From the NCBI GenBank assembly GCA_964019335.1, contig OZ025703.1, forward strand, positions 62,001 to 126,000: DNA of 64,000 nucleotides, given 5' to 3'. Origin of the DNA: Diplonema japonicum (Eukaryota > Euglenozoa > Diplonemea > Diplonemida > Diplonemidae). The notes under the pieces were generated by a model. The model was not told the origin of the DNA and ran no database searches. It saw only the letters and a program-made list of their open reading frames with translations. Below are positions 51,037 through 63,339 of this stretch, piece by piece. A program made the translations under genes and the position numbers. Each line of letters opens with the position of its first letter. Position 1 is the first letter of the stretch.

Positions 51037-54000
51037 ATGTCGAATAAAAAAGATGATCGCGATGAAAGGGTTCTGGTCCATGTGAGGGTGAGACCGCTGA
51101 CACATCAAGAAGACGGACAGAGCGTCATAGTATCGTCGAATGAGAAGAAAAAACTAACCATATGCAAGGACAGGGGAGCAGGTGTCCGTTCGTTCGGCTA
51201 CGACAGAGTATACTGGTCGCTAGACGGCAGCGATACCTTTGACACACAGCAGGACATCTACAACGACATAGGGGTGTTGATGCTAGACCATGCATTCACA
51301 GGTTACAACACATGCATTTTCGCATATGGGCAAACCGGTAGTGGTAAAACCTACACCATGATGGGCGATCATAAAAGCTCAGAGGACACAGATACCGGTA
51401 TTATCCCGCGGGCATGCAATGAACTGTTCAACAAGATCGATTCTGGATTCACGTTGGTACACTCCCGCAGTGAGTCGCCAGACGACAACATGCCAGTGTG
51501 TATCAACTCTTACGAAGTGTTGTGTAGCTACTATGAGATTTACAACGAGAAGGTTTACGATCTGTTGGAACCAGGGAAGGAAGACCTCCGCGTAAGGGAG
51601 CACCCCACCCTCGGGCCATATGTTGAAAACCTCACCTTGAAACAGGTTTCTTTCTACGACGATGTCGAGTCGCTGCTGTTGCTCGGCAACCGGCACAGGC
51701 ACACAAACTCCACGAAACTGAACGAGAGATCCTCGCGAAGCCACGCGATCTTCACAGTCGTCCTAAAACAGTCACATTTCAGTGAGGGCGAACTGTCTGA
51801 ATTCGTTTCCCGTATCAATCTCGTTGATCTCGCTGGTTCCGAACGGACAAAAAACGCCGGGACCAAAGGGGAAACGCTTAACGAGGGTATCAACATTAAT
51901 AAGTCGCTCTGCACGTTGGGGCAGGTGATCCACAATTTAGCGGAGTCCCATGAACGGCATAAAGACATGTTCATAAACTTCCGTGATTCCAATCTGACCT
52001 GGCTCCTCAGGGAAAACCTTGGCGGGAACTCCAAAACGATCATGGTGGCAACCATCTCCCCCGCAGCCAATTGCTACGACGAATCTCTGAACACTCTGCG
52101 CTATGCCGACAGGGTCAAACACATCCGTCAAAAGGCCATCATCAACGAGGACAGCAAGACGAAGCTCATCAGGGACCTCCGTCAAGAGGTCGCGCACCTC
52201 AGACGCGAAAACATGGAAATCGCTAAACTCCGCCACGAGCTTGTTCTGTGCAAGAAAGCCGCCGCGCTGTCCTCGCCGACAGCGTTGCTTGAAAGGACCA
52301 ACAGCGCCATGACTCTTACACCCGGTGATTCGCCGTATTTAATTATCCTGAGGCCGAACCCGGGTGTTACGACCCCGCTGCTGTGCAGGCTCCGTGCAGC
52401 AGGTGTCTTACTGACTGAACCTGGTGACAATACCACCACCCCTGCGTCTGTTCTGAGCAAGCAGTATCCGTCGTTAGGAGTTGCAGCCGATGCTGTGTCA
52501 GTGGTCGCGATGCCTGGCGTTGTCAAGCACGCTGCGATCTTCCTGAAGACATCCGACAAGCAGTCGGTGTACGGGAACCGCCCGTGCCGTCTGGTTCCTT
52601 TGTCAGCACAGTGCAAGATGGGGAACGGCAGCTACACCTCGACGCCCATCCCCTTGCACCACGGGTGCATCGTGAGCATTGGTGACGTCGTGTGCAGGTT
52701 CGCCGACCCCTCTGCTGTGGACGCTGTCGACGACCCACTCGTAACGTGCACTACGGTGACACGGGGAGACTCTTCCATCCAGACAGCAGATAAGGATAAG
52801 GAGACCTTGGAAATGGAGGACCAGATCATCAGAATGATGTCCCCTGAGCAGCAGAACCAGTACAACTCCTTGACAGCCATGCAACAGCAGGTCTTCTTGT
52901 CAAGACACCTTGAGGGCATGAAGCCGTTAGCCAAGGATGTCGTCGGCAAGGACCAGCCGTTGAAGACCTCGTTGTCCGTCGACGAGCAGCAGCAGAGCCT
53001 GTTGCTGACGCCCACACAGCTGCAGCAATACTCGAACCTCAATGTGAACCACAAGCAGCAATACGCGTTGCTGACAGCAGAGCAGCAGCTGAAGTTCCTC
53101 GATAGCCTTCCACTTCCTGAGAAGTACGACAAGATGGGCATCAGCGAGATACAAGGACTCAACACACAGCAATCCGAGCTCTTGACCACAATGCTGAAGG
53201 AGCTGTCACCTACACAGCAGCAGCAACTAGAAGTGCTCACTGCCAGCCAGCAACAAGTTTACATGAACCTTACCCCGCGAGACAAAGACGTCTTCGGCTC
53301 CCTCACACCCAAGCAGCAGCAGGCATTCATCGAACTGACACCTAGACAGCAACACCGTTTCCTGTCACTGACTCCGCGCCAACAGCAGCAGTTCATGGCA
53401 GAACAACAGCTCCAGCTGACGCCGCAAGCGCTAACCGACCAGCAGCGGCTGCTGCTGTCCGACGTGCAGCCGACACACCAAGGTCACGTAGACCCCTCCC
53501 TCTTCGGGACAGGGCACACCACGGTTATGCCAAGGCTCAATATGACAGCCCTGAGCTCACTAAATGCGTCTGGCCTTCAACAAAGCCCGAGTACAGACAC
53601 CAGCGTAGGCCCGCACAGTATCGAAACAGGCAGGGCTGACGTCATGGGGTTCATGGGGCTTGCGGACAAGGCTAAGTTCATTCTCAGTAAGCTTGCAGAC
53701 GAGTCAGAGGATAAGGCACCAGAAGTGGCGGAGCTGCATAGGCTGACAGCGCAGATGGAGGAAGCCATGATAACAATGCACAGGGAGCAGATAGAGGCAA
53801 AGAGAGAGCAGGAGACCTCGGTGAAGGAGATCGATGAACTGAAAGTGCAGGCGTCAGACCACCAGCAGCTGCTAGGACAGGTGAAGGAAGAAAGCACAAA
53901 AGAGCTCATGTTGAAGGAACTGAAGGTGGAGGAGGCGCACAAGGAGGTTGACGCAAAGAACACGGTGTTGAACGAGGTGAGCGCAGACTTCTACAAACAG

Positions 54001-56430
54001 AAAGAGGAATACGAGGAGAGGCTGCAAGAGATGTCTCACACTGCAACAAGGCGCATGGAGGAGGCTGTGTCGGAGCAGAACAGAAGGCTTGCACAGTCGG
54101 AAGAGTGCATCCATGTGTTAGAGGTACAATTCCAAGACGCAGAGGAGAGGTATCACCTTGCGATGGACGAGAAGGACATGGAGCTCATCGACATCCAAGC
54201 AAAGCTGAACGCCACAGAGTGCGTCCTCAATGAGGAGCGCAGGGACAACGAGACCTTGCGTCTCGACCAGGCCACGCTGGAGCAGCAGTACGAAGAGACA
54301 ACGCAATCCTTGGAGAGTGTGAAAGAAGCCTTCAACTCAGTTTTAAGCGAGGTTTCTCAGCTGAAGAACGAACTCGTGGTGGAAAGAGAGACCATGGTGG
54401 AGTCAACGGCACAGATGCAGGTCCTGGAAGCAGAGGTCGGGAAGCTTCAGATGTTGGAAGAGGAGGCGAAGAAGAAGATGACGGCGCTCACCACGCAGCA
54501 CGACGTGAAGTTGAAGGAGATCGAGTCGAAAGCGGTTGAGATCCACGAACTGCGGCGGAACGAGAAGAAACTCGCCAAGCGGCTTGAAGAGGAATCGCAA
54601 CTGTCACGTGAGCAGCTGCTGCTGAAGGAAAAGGAGGTGAGGCATTTGCGAGAGCTGACAGATCAGAAGGAAATCGCGAGAACGGCTGTTGAAACGCAGT
54701 GCGACCTGCTAAGGAGCAGGGTGGAGGGCACGCTAGAGGAGCTACAAAGGCTGCAGACAGAGATTGTTGACTGCGAGTTCCATCTGCGTGACAAAGAGGA
54801 CAAGATCAAGGAGCTGCACGGCGAGAAACAGAAGCTTGTTCAAGCACATGCTCAGGAAACCGAAAGCCAGAGAAGCGTGAGGGAGACATCAATGGCCGAG
54901 CAGCAAGGGCAGATCCGTGACCTGAACGAGCAGATCTACATCATCCAAACAAAAGCCAGAGAGGTGCAGGAGAAGAACAGAGACCTTTACACGTCACAAG
55001 AGAAAATCCGCGAGAGGAGGGTGAAGCTTAAGCTCGAGCTGGACCAGAAGGAATTTGAGCTGAAGGACACTAAACAGAAATACCTTGAAGCTCACGTGAG
55101 GCTGCAGCAAGCCATCAAAAAAGGCCAAAAGGAGCAGAAACAGCTAGAGCAGCTCCGCAGGTTGACAACGTTGGTCAAAGAACAGGAAGCGCGCATCGAG
55201 TACCTACAGAAGGAGCTCAAAGAGTCACAAGCACAGAACAAGAGACTCGAAGAGGTACACATCAGCGCACTGTCACCAGAACAGCTGCAGCAGGTTAAAG
55301 AAGACATGCAATCTGTGCTGAGGGCACTGAAGGCGGAAGTCATTCACTTCTCGCCACCTGCCTTACGACAGATTCAGACAATCGTCAACTCAGTACAGCA
55401 TGCAGTGGACCCAAGGAGGATCTTTAGACAGGTTTGAAGAAGAAAGCACAGTACAACCACACATCACACTACAGGCCTTCAACCACGTGAGGCTGGTCGT
55501 GACGGAGATCTCAGGACGTGACCAGCAGACGCATGGTGGGGCATGGGACGTCGATGTATGATGTAAACGTACTACACAACAACAACACAGGAATCGCACA
55601 TGGGGAGGATGAAGGCCTTCCAGCGTGCTAGCATCCTGAAGGCCTTAAGAGAGATCGTCGTGTGGCACGGTGTCTCTGCGGACTTCACAAGACAGGAGCT
55701 AGCTGCGTACATGGAACTGACCGCCAACGCAAAATTCTTGGTAAGCCTTGCAGGGTTCTGTCAAAACCCGAACATGCCAGACTTCCCCAGAGCAGGGGCA
55801 GGGAATATCACGGATTTGAACCTGCGGCCGTTGATCCTCGCAGGCAGGAGGGGGAAATCGGCTGGCAAGCGTGAACAGTACAACCCAACGTCTCCAAGAC
55901 TGGAGAGGGAGAGAGCAAGGGAAGCTAAGGAAAAGGAAAAAGACACCAAAGAGAAGGACGTTAACGCGAGGGCAGCGATGATAGCGCCTTCTCTCGAGCT
56001 GAGCACCCCATACGGTCTTGCTATGGAAAGATCGAAGTCCACAGAAGTCCACGATGAGAGGAGGGGGGTCCCTTCTATGTCGCACAGGCATATTCTTAAT
56101 ATGCCCGCCTTGCTCTTTGACAGGAGAAGGCCTGGTAGTTTGGCCATGCGGTGCAACGACCCGCGGTCCCGTTCACCGGCGGCCCCCTTGGTCAACAGGG
56201 GTGGGTGTGGGTCGCCCAGAGCATCGTCGCAGTCGCCCCTTGTGCCCCGTACTGCGTCCCCACATGCAGCGCAGAGCCAAGTTTACAGAGAGGCCTACAC
56301 CCGGCCTACCATGATGCCAATGGAGGATCATGAAGAAGACACTAGGCGGAGGGGCGATCACGATCCCAAGAAGAAAAGCTTTATGCAAGGCACCGTATCT
56401 TCCCAAGGGAAAGCTGTATGAGATTTTAAA

Positions 56431-56473
<43 letters not shown>

Positions 56474-56559
56474 AGATACACAGAGGAGGATTCCCCCTTG
56501 CCGCGCACATGATTCGGCGGTCTGTTAGGTACACCCGACCTGGGTCCCGGCCTTATTGA
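51037..56559 (+). CDS. Long kinesin with N-terminal motor, FHA-like domain and Gln-rich repeats
   Basis: Four exons: 51037-55431, 55475-55555, 55591-56415, 56476-56559 (introns 43, 35 and 60 nt, all phase 0), 1,794 residues. The motor (about 8-370) has all nucleotide motifs: P-loop GQTGSGKT, switch I NERSSRSH, switch II DLAGSE and the LNTLRYADRVK neck. After a short coil, an FHA-like domain (about 430-560, PCRLVPLSAQCKMGNGS...) gives a kinesin-3-like order. Residues about 600-805 carry repeated LTPxQQxxF/Y units (LTPKQQQAFIE, LTPRQQHRFLS, LTPRQQQQFMA). Long coiled coil follows (about 870-1410), then a basic Ser/Pro/Arg-rich tail. Kinesin-3 motors move membrane or flagellar cargo toward microtubule plus ends. 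The last exon (28 codons) is the least certain part. Confidence 0.85.
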
Positions 56560-56588
56560 AATTTTGTCTTGACCTTGTTGGGGGAGGG

Positions 56589-56621
<33 letters not shown>

Positions 56622-58020
56622 GGCTCCAATTTTGTTAACTACCTGATTTTTTTTTTCTCTCTCTCTCTCTCTTTTTTATTCATTTATTATTTACACCTTT
56701 TTTTTTTGATTTTTTTTTTTTTTTTTTTTTTTGGTATGAAAAAAAAAAAAAAAGAAGTAGAAGGAACAGTGAAAGATCGAAGCATTACCAAGCATGCATG
56801 AATTTGGAGGATAAGAGAGGTAGAACAGGTACAAGTTCCCTTTTTAAAAAAAAAATGCTTGTTCGCGAGGAAAGTAGTTGCTTGCCTCTTTTTTTTTTTT
56901 TTTTTCTTTTCTTTCTTTCCAATTACACGAAACAGGCGTAATGTGACTACATTGAGGGGAATAACCTGACAGGAAATCCCCTCAATGCACATCAAACACC
57001 GATTAATCATGTTTCCCCTTCTTTCCTTTTTTTTTTTTTTTTTTCCTACTTACACATGCTCGTTTCATTTGATCCACCACAACCTTCCGATTTTCCAATT
57101 GGAGATTCCTCCCCCGGGCCACCTTGGCCTTACTCTTCCCCTGGCCCCCCCTGGTGTATCACAAAATGTGTTCTTAATAATTCTAACATAGAAAAAGAAA
57201 AAAGAATGAAAGAAACCAATATATCCCACCTCTTTCCCCCCCCCCCCATTTTTCCCTCTCTCAACTTTAAATATACACTTGAGCTGGGGAAGGTTGGCAC
57301 CACACCTTACCCGCGACAAATTTTATGGTCGTTGCTAAAAAAAACACTTCCCCCCCCTAATAATAAAAGTTGCTCACTAACTTTTTCTTTCTTTTATTTT
57401 TTTAATATCCCCCCCCCACTTTCTTCCTCTCTACACCCCCTTTCATTTCTATTCAGATCCGTAAAATGTCTAATCACCGCCAGCAAAGACGCCCATTGTT
57501 TTTTTTTTAAGGGCCGCAATGGATTTAAAAACGACCAGAGCCCAATGAGTGTCAAAATCTTTTTTTTTTTTTTTTTTTTTTTTGGTGTATTTAGCAGCCT
57601 GTGTTCGAACCTGCGACTCCTAGGGTTCTGGAAATCGGGCCTTTCCATGTGACACCCACGTCTGTGATGAAAATAAACACAGAATAGATTTAAACAAGAA
57701 AATAGTAAACACTTCAGAGAGTCGATGTATCTGACATTCCCTCAACGTCAATAGTTCTAATACCCTTACCACCTCGTCGTTCCTTCAGAAGGAGGACGAG
57801 GATGAGGAATAACCTTCCCAGTCTGTCTCTGTTTTGTCGTCAGCGGCGAGCTTCTTGATACAGACGTTCAACATCGTAATCAGCGAGGCTCTGTTCACGG
57901 GTGTACTTCTTCTTCTTCTCGCTCGCTCTTGTTCTGCAAACCCGAATTAAGAAAAAAAAAAAAAAAAGAAAAAGAAAAAAAAAACAGCACAGGAGGGTAG
58001 GGGGAGGAGGGGAAATAACA
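56560..58020. other. Intergenic spacer
   Basis: A, T and C runs dominate. Two stretches are less repetitive: 57580-57660, which contains GTTCGAAC but does not fold as a tRNA, and 57740-57950, which is open on both strands without a recognisable protein. No gene is called. Confidence 0.5.
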
Positions 58021-61000
58021 ATGGAACCCTTTTCGCTCCCGTCTGCTGAGGATGCAGCGGGGGAGGCTGCTATGAACATCAGCCAAACATCCTTCGGGAA
58101 GGAGATGGAGACCGACGGGGAGGCAGAGATGGAGGACGATGAGGGCGACGTGCAGGTGTACCTCCCGAGAACGGCAAGCGTGTGCAACAACGAAATGAAA
58201 CGGGTGATGAACAGGAGCATGACGGGCAGAAAGCTCAACGAATCATTCAAAAAGGCCGTGGAGGACGCCGGACCCGACCTGGAGGCCATAAAAAAACAAT
58301 TCGAAAATGGAAGAAACACCCCGGGCGCACAAAGCCACAACTACAGCGTCTCCGACGTGACAGGCGACAGCAGCAGCAACAGTTCACCAGAATCAATGCC
58401 TCATGAAGGCCCGATCCCTGAAACCCTCGCAGATGCACACGATATGATACGCCTGCAACGAGAGACCATTCAAGTAAGTTCGCGCATCGGCCTAGAAATC
58501 ACCAACAAGCTCAAAGCAGTTCAAGAAGACCATGCTACCATGACAGAGCTATGCTCGGAGCTCGAAATCGAAAACACCGACCAAAGAGAGACAATTGAAA
58601 ACTTGCAAACAGAATGCATCGTGAACGTCAAGGCCATCTCCGACTTGAAAGCACAGCTACGCCAAACAGAGTACCAGCTCGCCATCGCCATAGAGCAGGA
58701 GCAGGCCGACAAAGACGATCTCACAAAAGCGACAAAAGAGCTTGAAACAAAACTGCAGGACAAGGAAGAGGAGATGGTCCAATGGTCTCGCGAAAAGGTA
58801 GGTCTCGTGCAGCAGAAAACAACAATGGTGATGCGGGCCAGCGCGCAGAAGACAAAAATGGCGGATATTGAAAACAAGTTCAAAGAGGAATTGGAGAAGA
58901 ACGAAGCATGCCTGGCCACCATTGAAGAGCTCAAGTCGGAGGTCGAGACGCTCAACCAACAACTTCAAAAAAGCAAGGACACAACCGAGGTCATCATCAT
59001 GAAGCGCGAAAGCACGGAAAAGGCAACGACAGCAACGCACCAGACCGAGATGAAGGCGCGGGAGAAAACCATCCGCGACCTGGAAGAAAGCGGCTCCAAA
59101 ATGCACGACGATCTCACAGAACTACGGGCGACCCTCGCACAGTTGAAGGAAGAACACCACAACCTCAAGGAGTCCTCGGTGAAGTCACACAACGCCTCCA
59201 AACGGGAGATTACCGAGCTTCAAGACCAACTACAGGCCATCGAAATCGAAATGAACACCGTCGAAAAATGCGGCAAACTACTAGAAGAAGAAAAGGACCG
59301 ACAAGTGCACAGCCTACAAGACGTAGTGAAGGCGAAGGATGCAGCGCTTGACAGGGTCAAAAAAGAAGCAAGAGCGGCAGCGGCTGCCGACAGCGACAAA
59401 ATAGAAGAACTCGAAAAGAAAATGAAGAAAAAAGAGAAGGAGCGGCGCGATCTGGAGCAGCAGATGGAGGAGGCGAATAAGGAGAAATTCGACGCGCAAC
59501 TGCACGAGGCGGAGCTAACCAACGCAAAGATGCTGAAGGCGCTGAAGGATGCCGACGAGGCACGATCGGAGACCGACTTCAAGTACGCCGAACAAGTACA
59601 GCGTTTCCGGGAGCAGACCGAGAAGACAAACGACCTTCAAAGAGAGCTAGAACAGGTTAAATCTGACCTGGCACAAGCGCAGACTGACATCGAAACCTTA
59701 GAAGCCGAACTAAAGCGCACAAACAAGCATCACGACGAGGTGCTGACCGATCAGGAAGTGCAGCTCAAGCGCACAAAAGCAGCACTGGAAAAAGCAGAAT
59801 CCGAAGCCACCACCCTGCGGCAAGATCTATCTGCTGCGAAGGCCTCACACGAGACGGTGCGCACAACCTTAGCCAGCGAGGTCGGGGCCCTGAAGGATGA
59901 GGTGACCGAGAAAAAGAAAAAGATTAAAATCCTGAAAGAAGAGACGGAGATCAAGCACCAAGCGCAAGGCAAGACCATCATCGAGACAACGGAAGAGAAG
60001 AGGGAGCTGGAAAGAACTATAAAAGAACTGGAGGAGACCATCAAGAAAAACGCGGAAACCGAGGCGAAAATGCAGGCGGAGCTCAGAAAATGCCACGAGG
60101 AGTGGAACGAAACGAAAGAAGAGCTGCAGGTCCTGGGTGCAGAGACGGCTAAAGTAGCAAAGCGACTAGAAGACGAGAAGAAAGCATCGCAAAACAGCCT
60201 GGAGAAAGAAAAAGATCGGTTCGAGGCGCAACTGAAGGACGTGAGAAAGGAGCAGGATGAAGAACGGCAACGGCAAGATGACAAGGAGGCAAGACACGCT
60301 GCAACTGTCGACGGGTTGAAACACAGCGCTGCGGAATGGCAAAGGAGCGGCGAGCAGCGATGCACAGAGATACGCACGAAGTACCAGCACATGCTGGACG
60401 CCTTGGAAAGAGAGCTGTCAGGGCTGCGCGTGCAGCTGGAACGTCAAAAAGACGAGTACACCACCGCCAAGACAGAGCTCAACGCACTGCGAGGCGAGAT
60501 GCGCACATGGGAAGAAGATCGCGAGACACGCGCACGCGAGGAGCACGCCAACGGAATGGAAACGCTTAGAAAGCACCTCGTCACCCAGTCGAAGGAGCAA
60601 GCAAAGAAGGCCGCCTCTGAAATCGACCGGCTTAAAGAAACAATCGTTCAAGAGCAAGACAAGGTGGCCGCGGGGAAAGCAAAATTAGAAGAGCTGTCAA
60701 GAGCGAACGCCCGCGAGATGCACGACGAGCGGCAACGATATGAAAAACAGCTGGAAACAACCGAGGACGAGGCCAGGGAGGAGAGGAAGAAACAGAAAAC
60801 AATACATAACGAGGAAATGACGGCAGCAAAGGAAGAAGTAATGCGGCTGGAAGAGGAGAGAGAGAAGATAAGAAGAGATTTCTTGCGAAGAGAAAACGAG
60901 CTACAAAACCAACTGGAGCGGCACACGCAACAGCGTGAGGAGGAAGTCTCCTGGTCGACAAAGCAGATGAAAGCCAACGGCGACGACTACCAACAACTAA

Positions 61001-63237
61001 GCGATGCTCTGGCTGCCACGAAGCAGGACTTGGAAGAACTACAAACAAAGCTCCGATGCACAGAAAGCGAGCGTGACGAAAAGGTGGCCGCTCTCGAGAT
61101 GAGCGTGCAAGACTTCGTCCTCGAGAACACGTCCCTGAAACACATCAACACAACGCTTAAGATCAGCGTCGACAATGCGACTGTCGAATCCCGTGCGGAG
61201 CTGGAGAAAGCCTTGAAGATCAAACTGGACAGCAGAAGAGAGATCGACGAGCTGCGAGAGCTCGTCAAGGACACACGCGAAGAAAAACTAAAACTCGAAC
61301 TCAAAATCGACCAAATCATGCAAATGAAACAGAACACCACCTCAGACCTGCGAGCCACGCGACAGGAAAGCGACGCCAACGCACACAGACTCGAAGGTAT
61401 GCTACATTACAACAAAAGAAAAAAAAAAAAAGAAAAAAAACCACCAACACAGAAAGCCAAGGTGAGGTTAGGGACCTCGGAGAAAAACTGCGCGCGGCGG
61501 AAGCTAACCTTGGACGACGCGGCGAGGAGGTCAACAATCTTGAGAACGAACTGAGGGAGACGCGGAAAACCTTGAGGATGACCCAGGAGGACCTCATGAA
61601 CGCCCACAAAAAGCAAACAGAAGTTATCTCGGAGCTGAAGAACAGAGAAGACGAGAACGAACACCGATCAAGAATGCTCGAGCAGACAAGCCTGAAGCCT
61701 GTAAGGAGCGGTGCCCACGACAAGCGACTGGAGAAAGAGTACGCTGACCAGCTGTACACATTACGCGAAAAAGAGAAAGAATGCACCAGACTGAAGGCGG
61801 AATACGAATCTGAGATCAAAAAGAGAGACAGTGACCTAGAGGTGCTTCGCAGTGATATCCGGCAACTTACCAGCGACATGACAGGCGAGACAGCTGCCGG
61901 CAGGAACGTGGCACGCCGCCTTCGAGAAACAGAGGACCTATGCCAGTCACTTCGGACAGAGCGTGACATGCACCTGCAACAGCAATCCGATCTTAAGCGT
62001 GAACTCTCAAAAGTACATGGGATGCAGAAGGAGGCTGAAGCAAGCACGCAAGCAGCGCTATGCAAGGCTGCCGCGCTGGAAGTCCTGCTGGAAGACGAGA
62101 AACGGCAGCACGCCGAGAAGGTAGCCAAGGTATGAAAGCGAAACATGGCAAAAAAAGAAAGAAGAAAACACATCAACAGGAACGCGAAAAGGCAAAGAGC
62201 GAGATCTCGGAATATAAAAGACGCGCTGCCGACGCCACCGATGAGAACAGAGACCTGCAAACTGCGCTGAGGTCGAGCAAGCTGCGGCACAGCACGGAAT
62301 ACAACACAAGCAGCAGGAAGGGAACGGCAGATGTTGTCCAGCACCTACAAGGAGAGGTATCCATGACAAAAAGAAAAAAAAGGGAGAAAAAAAAAAAAAA
62401 AAGGTGTTGAAGCTGCAGACGGAGCTTGACGACAGGACCGCAGAGGCGAACAAGGAAAAGAGCAGAGCAGAGCAGTTGTACGCCGAGCTACGCGGCGTGC
62501 GGCGCGGCACCGAACTTCAAAAACTAACCTCGAGCAAATTGCGGTCGGAGCTCAGCAGCAGCGAGATCCAAAAACAATGCGCGGAACACAGCAAGGAAGC
62601 CCTCGCCAGCGAAGCTGTGAGAATGCACGAAGATCTCATGGCAAGGGCCGCAGGCGCAGAATTAAAAACCGAAGCCCACGCAAAACGAGCAGCGAAGGCA
62701 GAGGAAGCACACGGTCTTCTAGAAGAAGAGAACAAAACCCTGCAAAAGGAACTGCTCCGCCTGCGGCAGAACCTCAGCGGCGCTGCAACTGACAAGGAAA
62801 CCATAACACACATAAAAGCCAACCGAGAAGAGGTGGTACGTGACCTAGAAGGCGAGGTCAAGAGTTTAAAAGAAAAACAAGCCCGTGCCACAAACCAGCT
62901 TGAAAGGCAAAACAAGGAAATGGAATCCTTAAAGCGACAGAAGGAAGCACACAGCACCGGCGAGTCCAAAGCTGTGTCCATGCTTCGCGACACTGAGGAC
63001 CGCCTAGCCGACCTGCGTGGGAGGATCGTGGACAGCGCAGCACAATACGAGAAGGCTACCTTGGAAAGGAAGTCGTTGAAATATGAGCTAGAAGCTTCGA
63101 ATTATAGGGAAGCATCCCTTAGGACAAAACTGCACAGGGAAGGCAGTGTTGCTCTGCCTCCTCCGGGATCCCCTGCAAGAGGGGGCTCTGTGTTTTTGAG
63201 CCCTCATAGATTTTCAAGTAAGTAACCATGTTTGTTT

Positions 63238-63281
<44 letters not shown>

Positions 63282-63339
63282 GTGAAAAGCTAAAGGACGA
63301 ACTCCCCCATTCCCGGAAGGAGCCGGAAGAGGAAAGTGA
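58021..63339 (+). CDS. Very long coiled-coil protein
   Basis: Five exons: 58021-61396, 61453-62129, 62180-62356, 62404-63217, 63290-63339 (introns 56, 50, 47 and 72 nt), 1,697 residues. I start at the ATG after GGGAAATAAC; the frame upstream is homopolymer. An acidic N-terminus (about 1-130) is followed by almost uninterrupted heptads to about residue 1640, rich in Glu, Lys, Gln, Ala, with no motor head or other domain visible. The tail has SVALPPPGSPARGG and GGSVFLSPHRFS. The pattern is that of structural coiled-coil proteins (centriole/flagellar, Golgi or nuclear-pore TPR type); composition alone cannot choose. Intron phases agree across all joins. The last exon (acceptor at 63289, after a 37-T run) is less certain; without splicing the protein would end at 63225. 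Confidence 0.7.

Noticed and set aside
55600-56421. Separate gene downstream of the kinesin
   Set aside because: Introns of 43 and 35 nt, both phase 0, join it to the kinesin through an 81-nt exon, so I treat it as the kinesin tail.
57580-57660. tRNA-like stretch with GTTCGAAC and CCTGCGACTCC
   Set aside because: Neither strand gives a paired T stem, a D arm or a 7-bp acceptor stem in the right order.
57901-58020. Upstream extension of the long coiled-coil gene
   Set aside because: It lacks an ATG start and is mainly Lys/Arg from an A-rich tract; the ATG at 58021 follows a typical A-rich leader.
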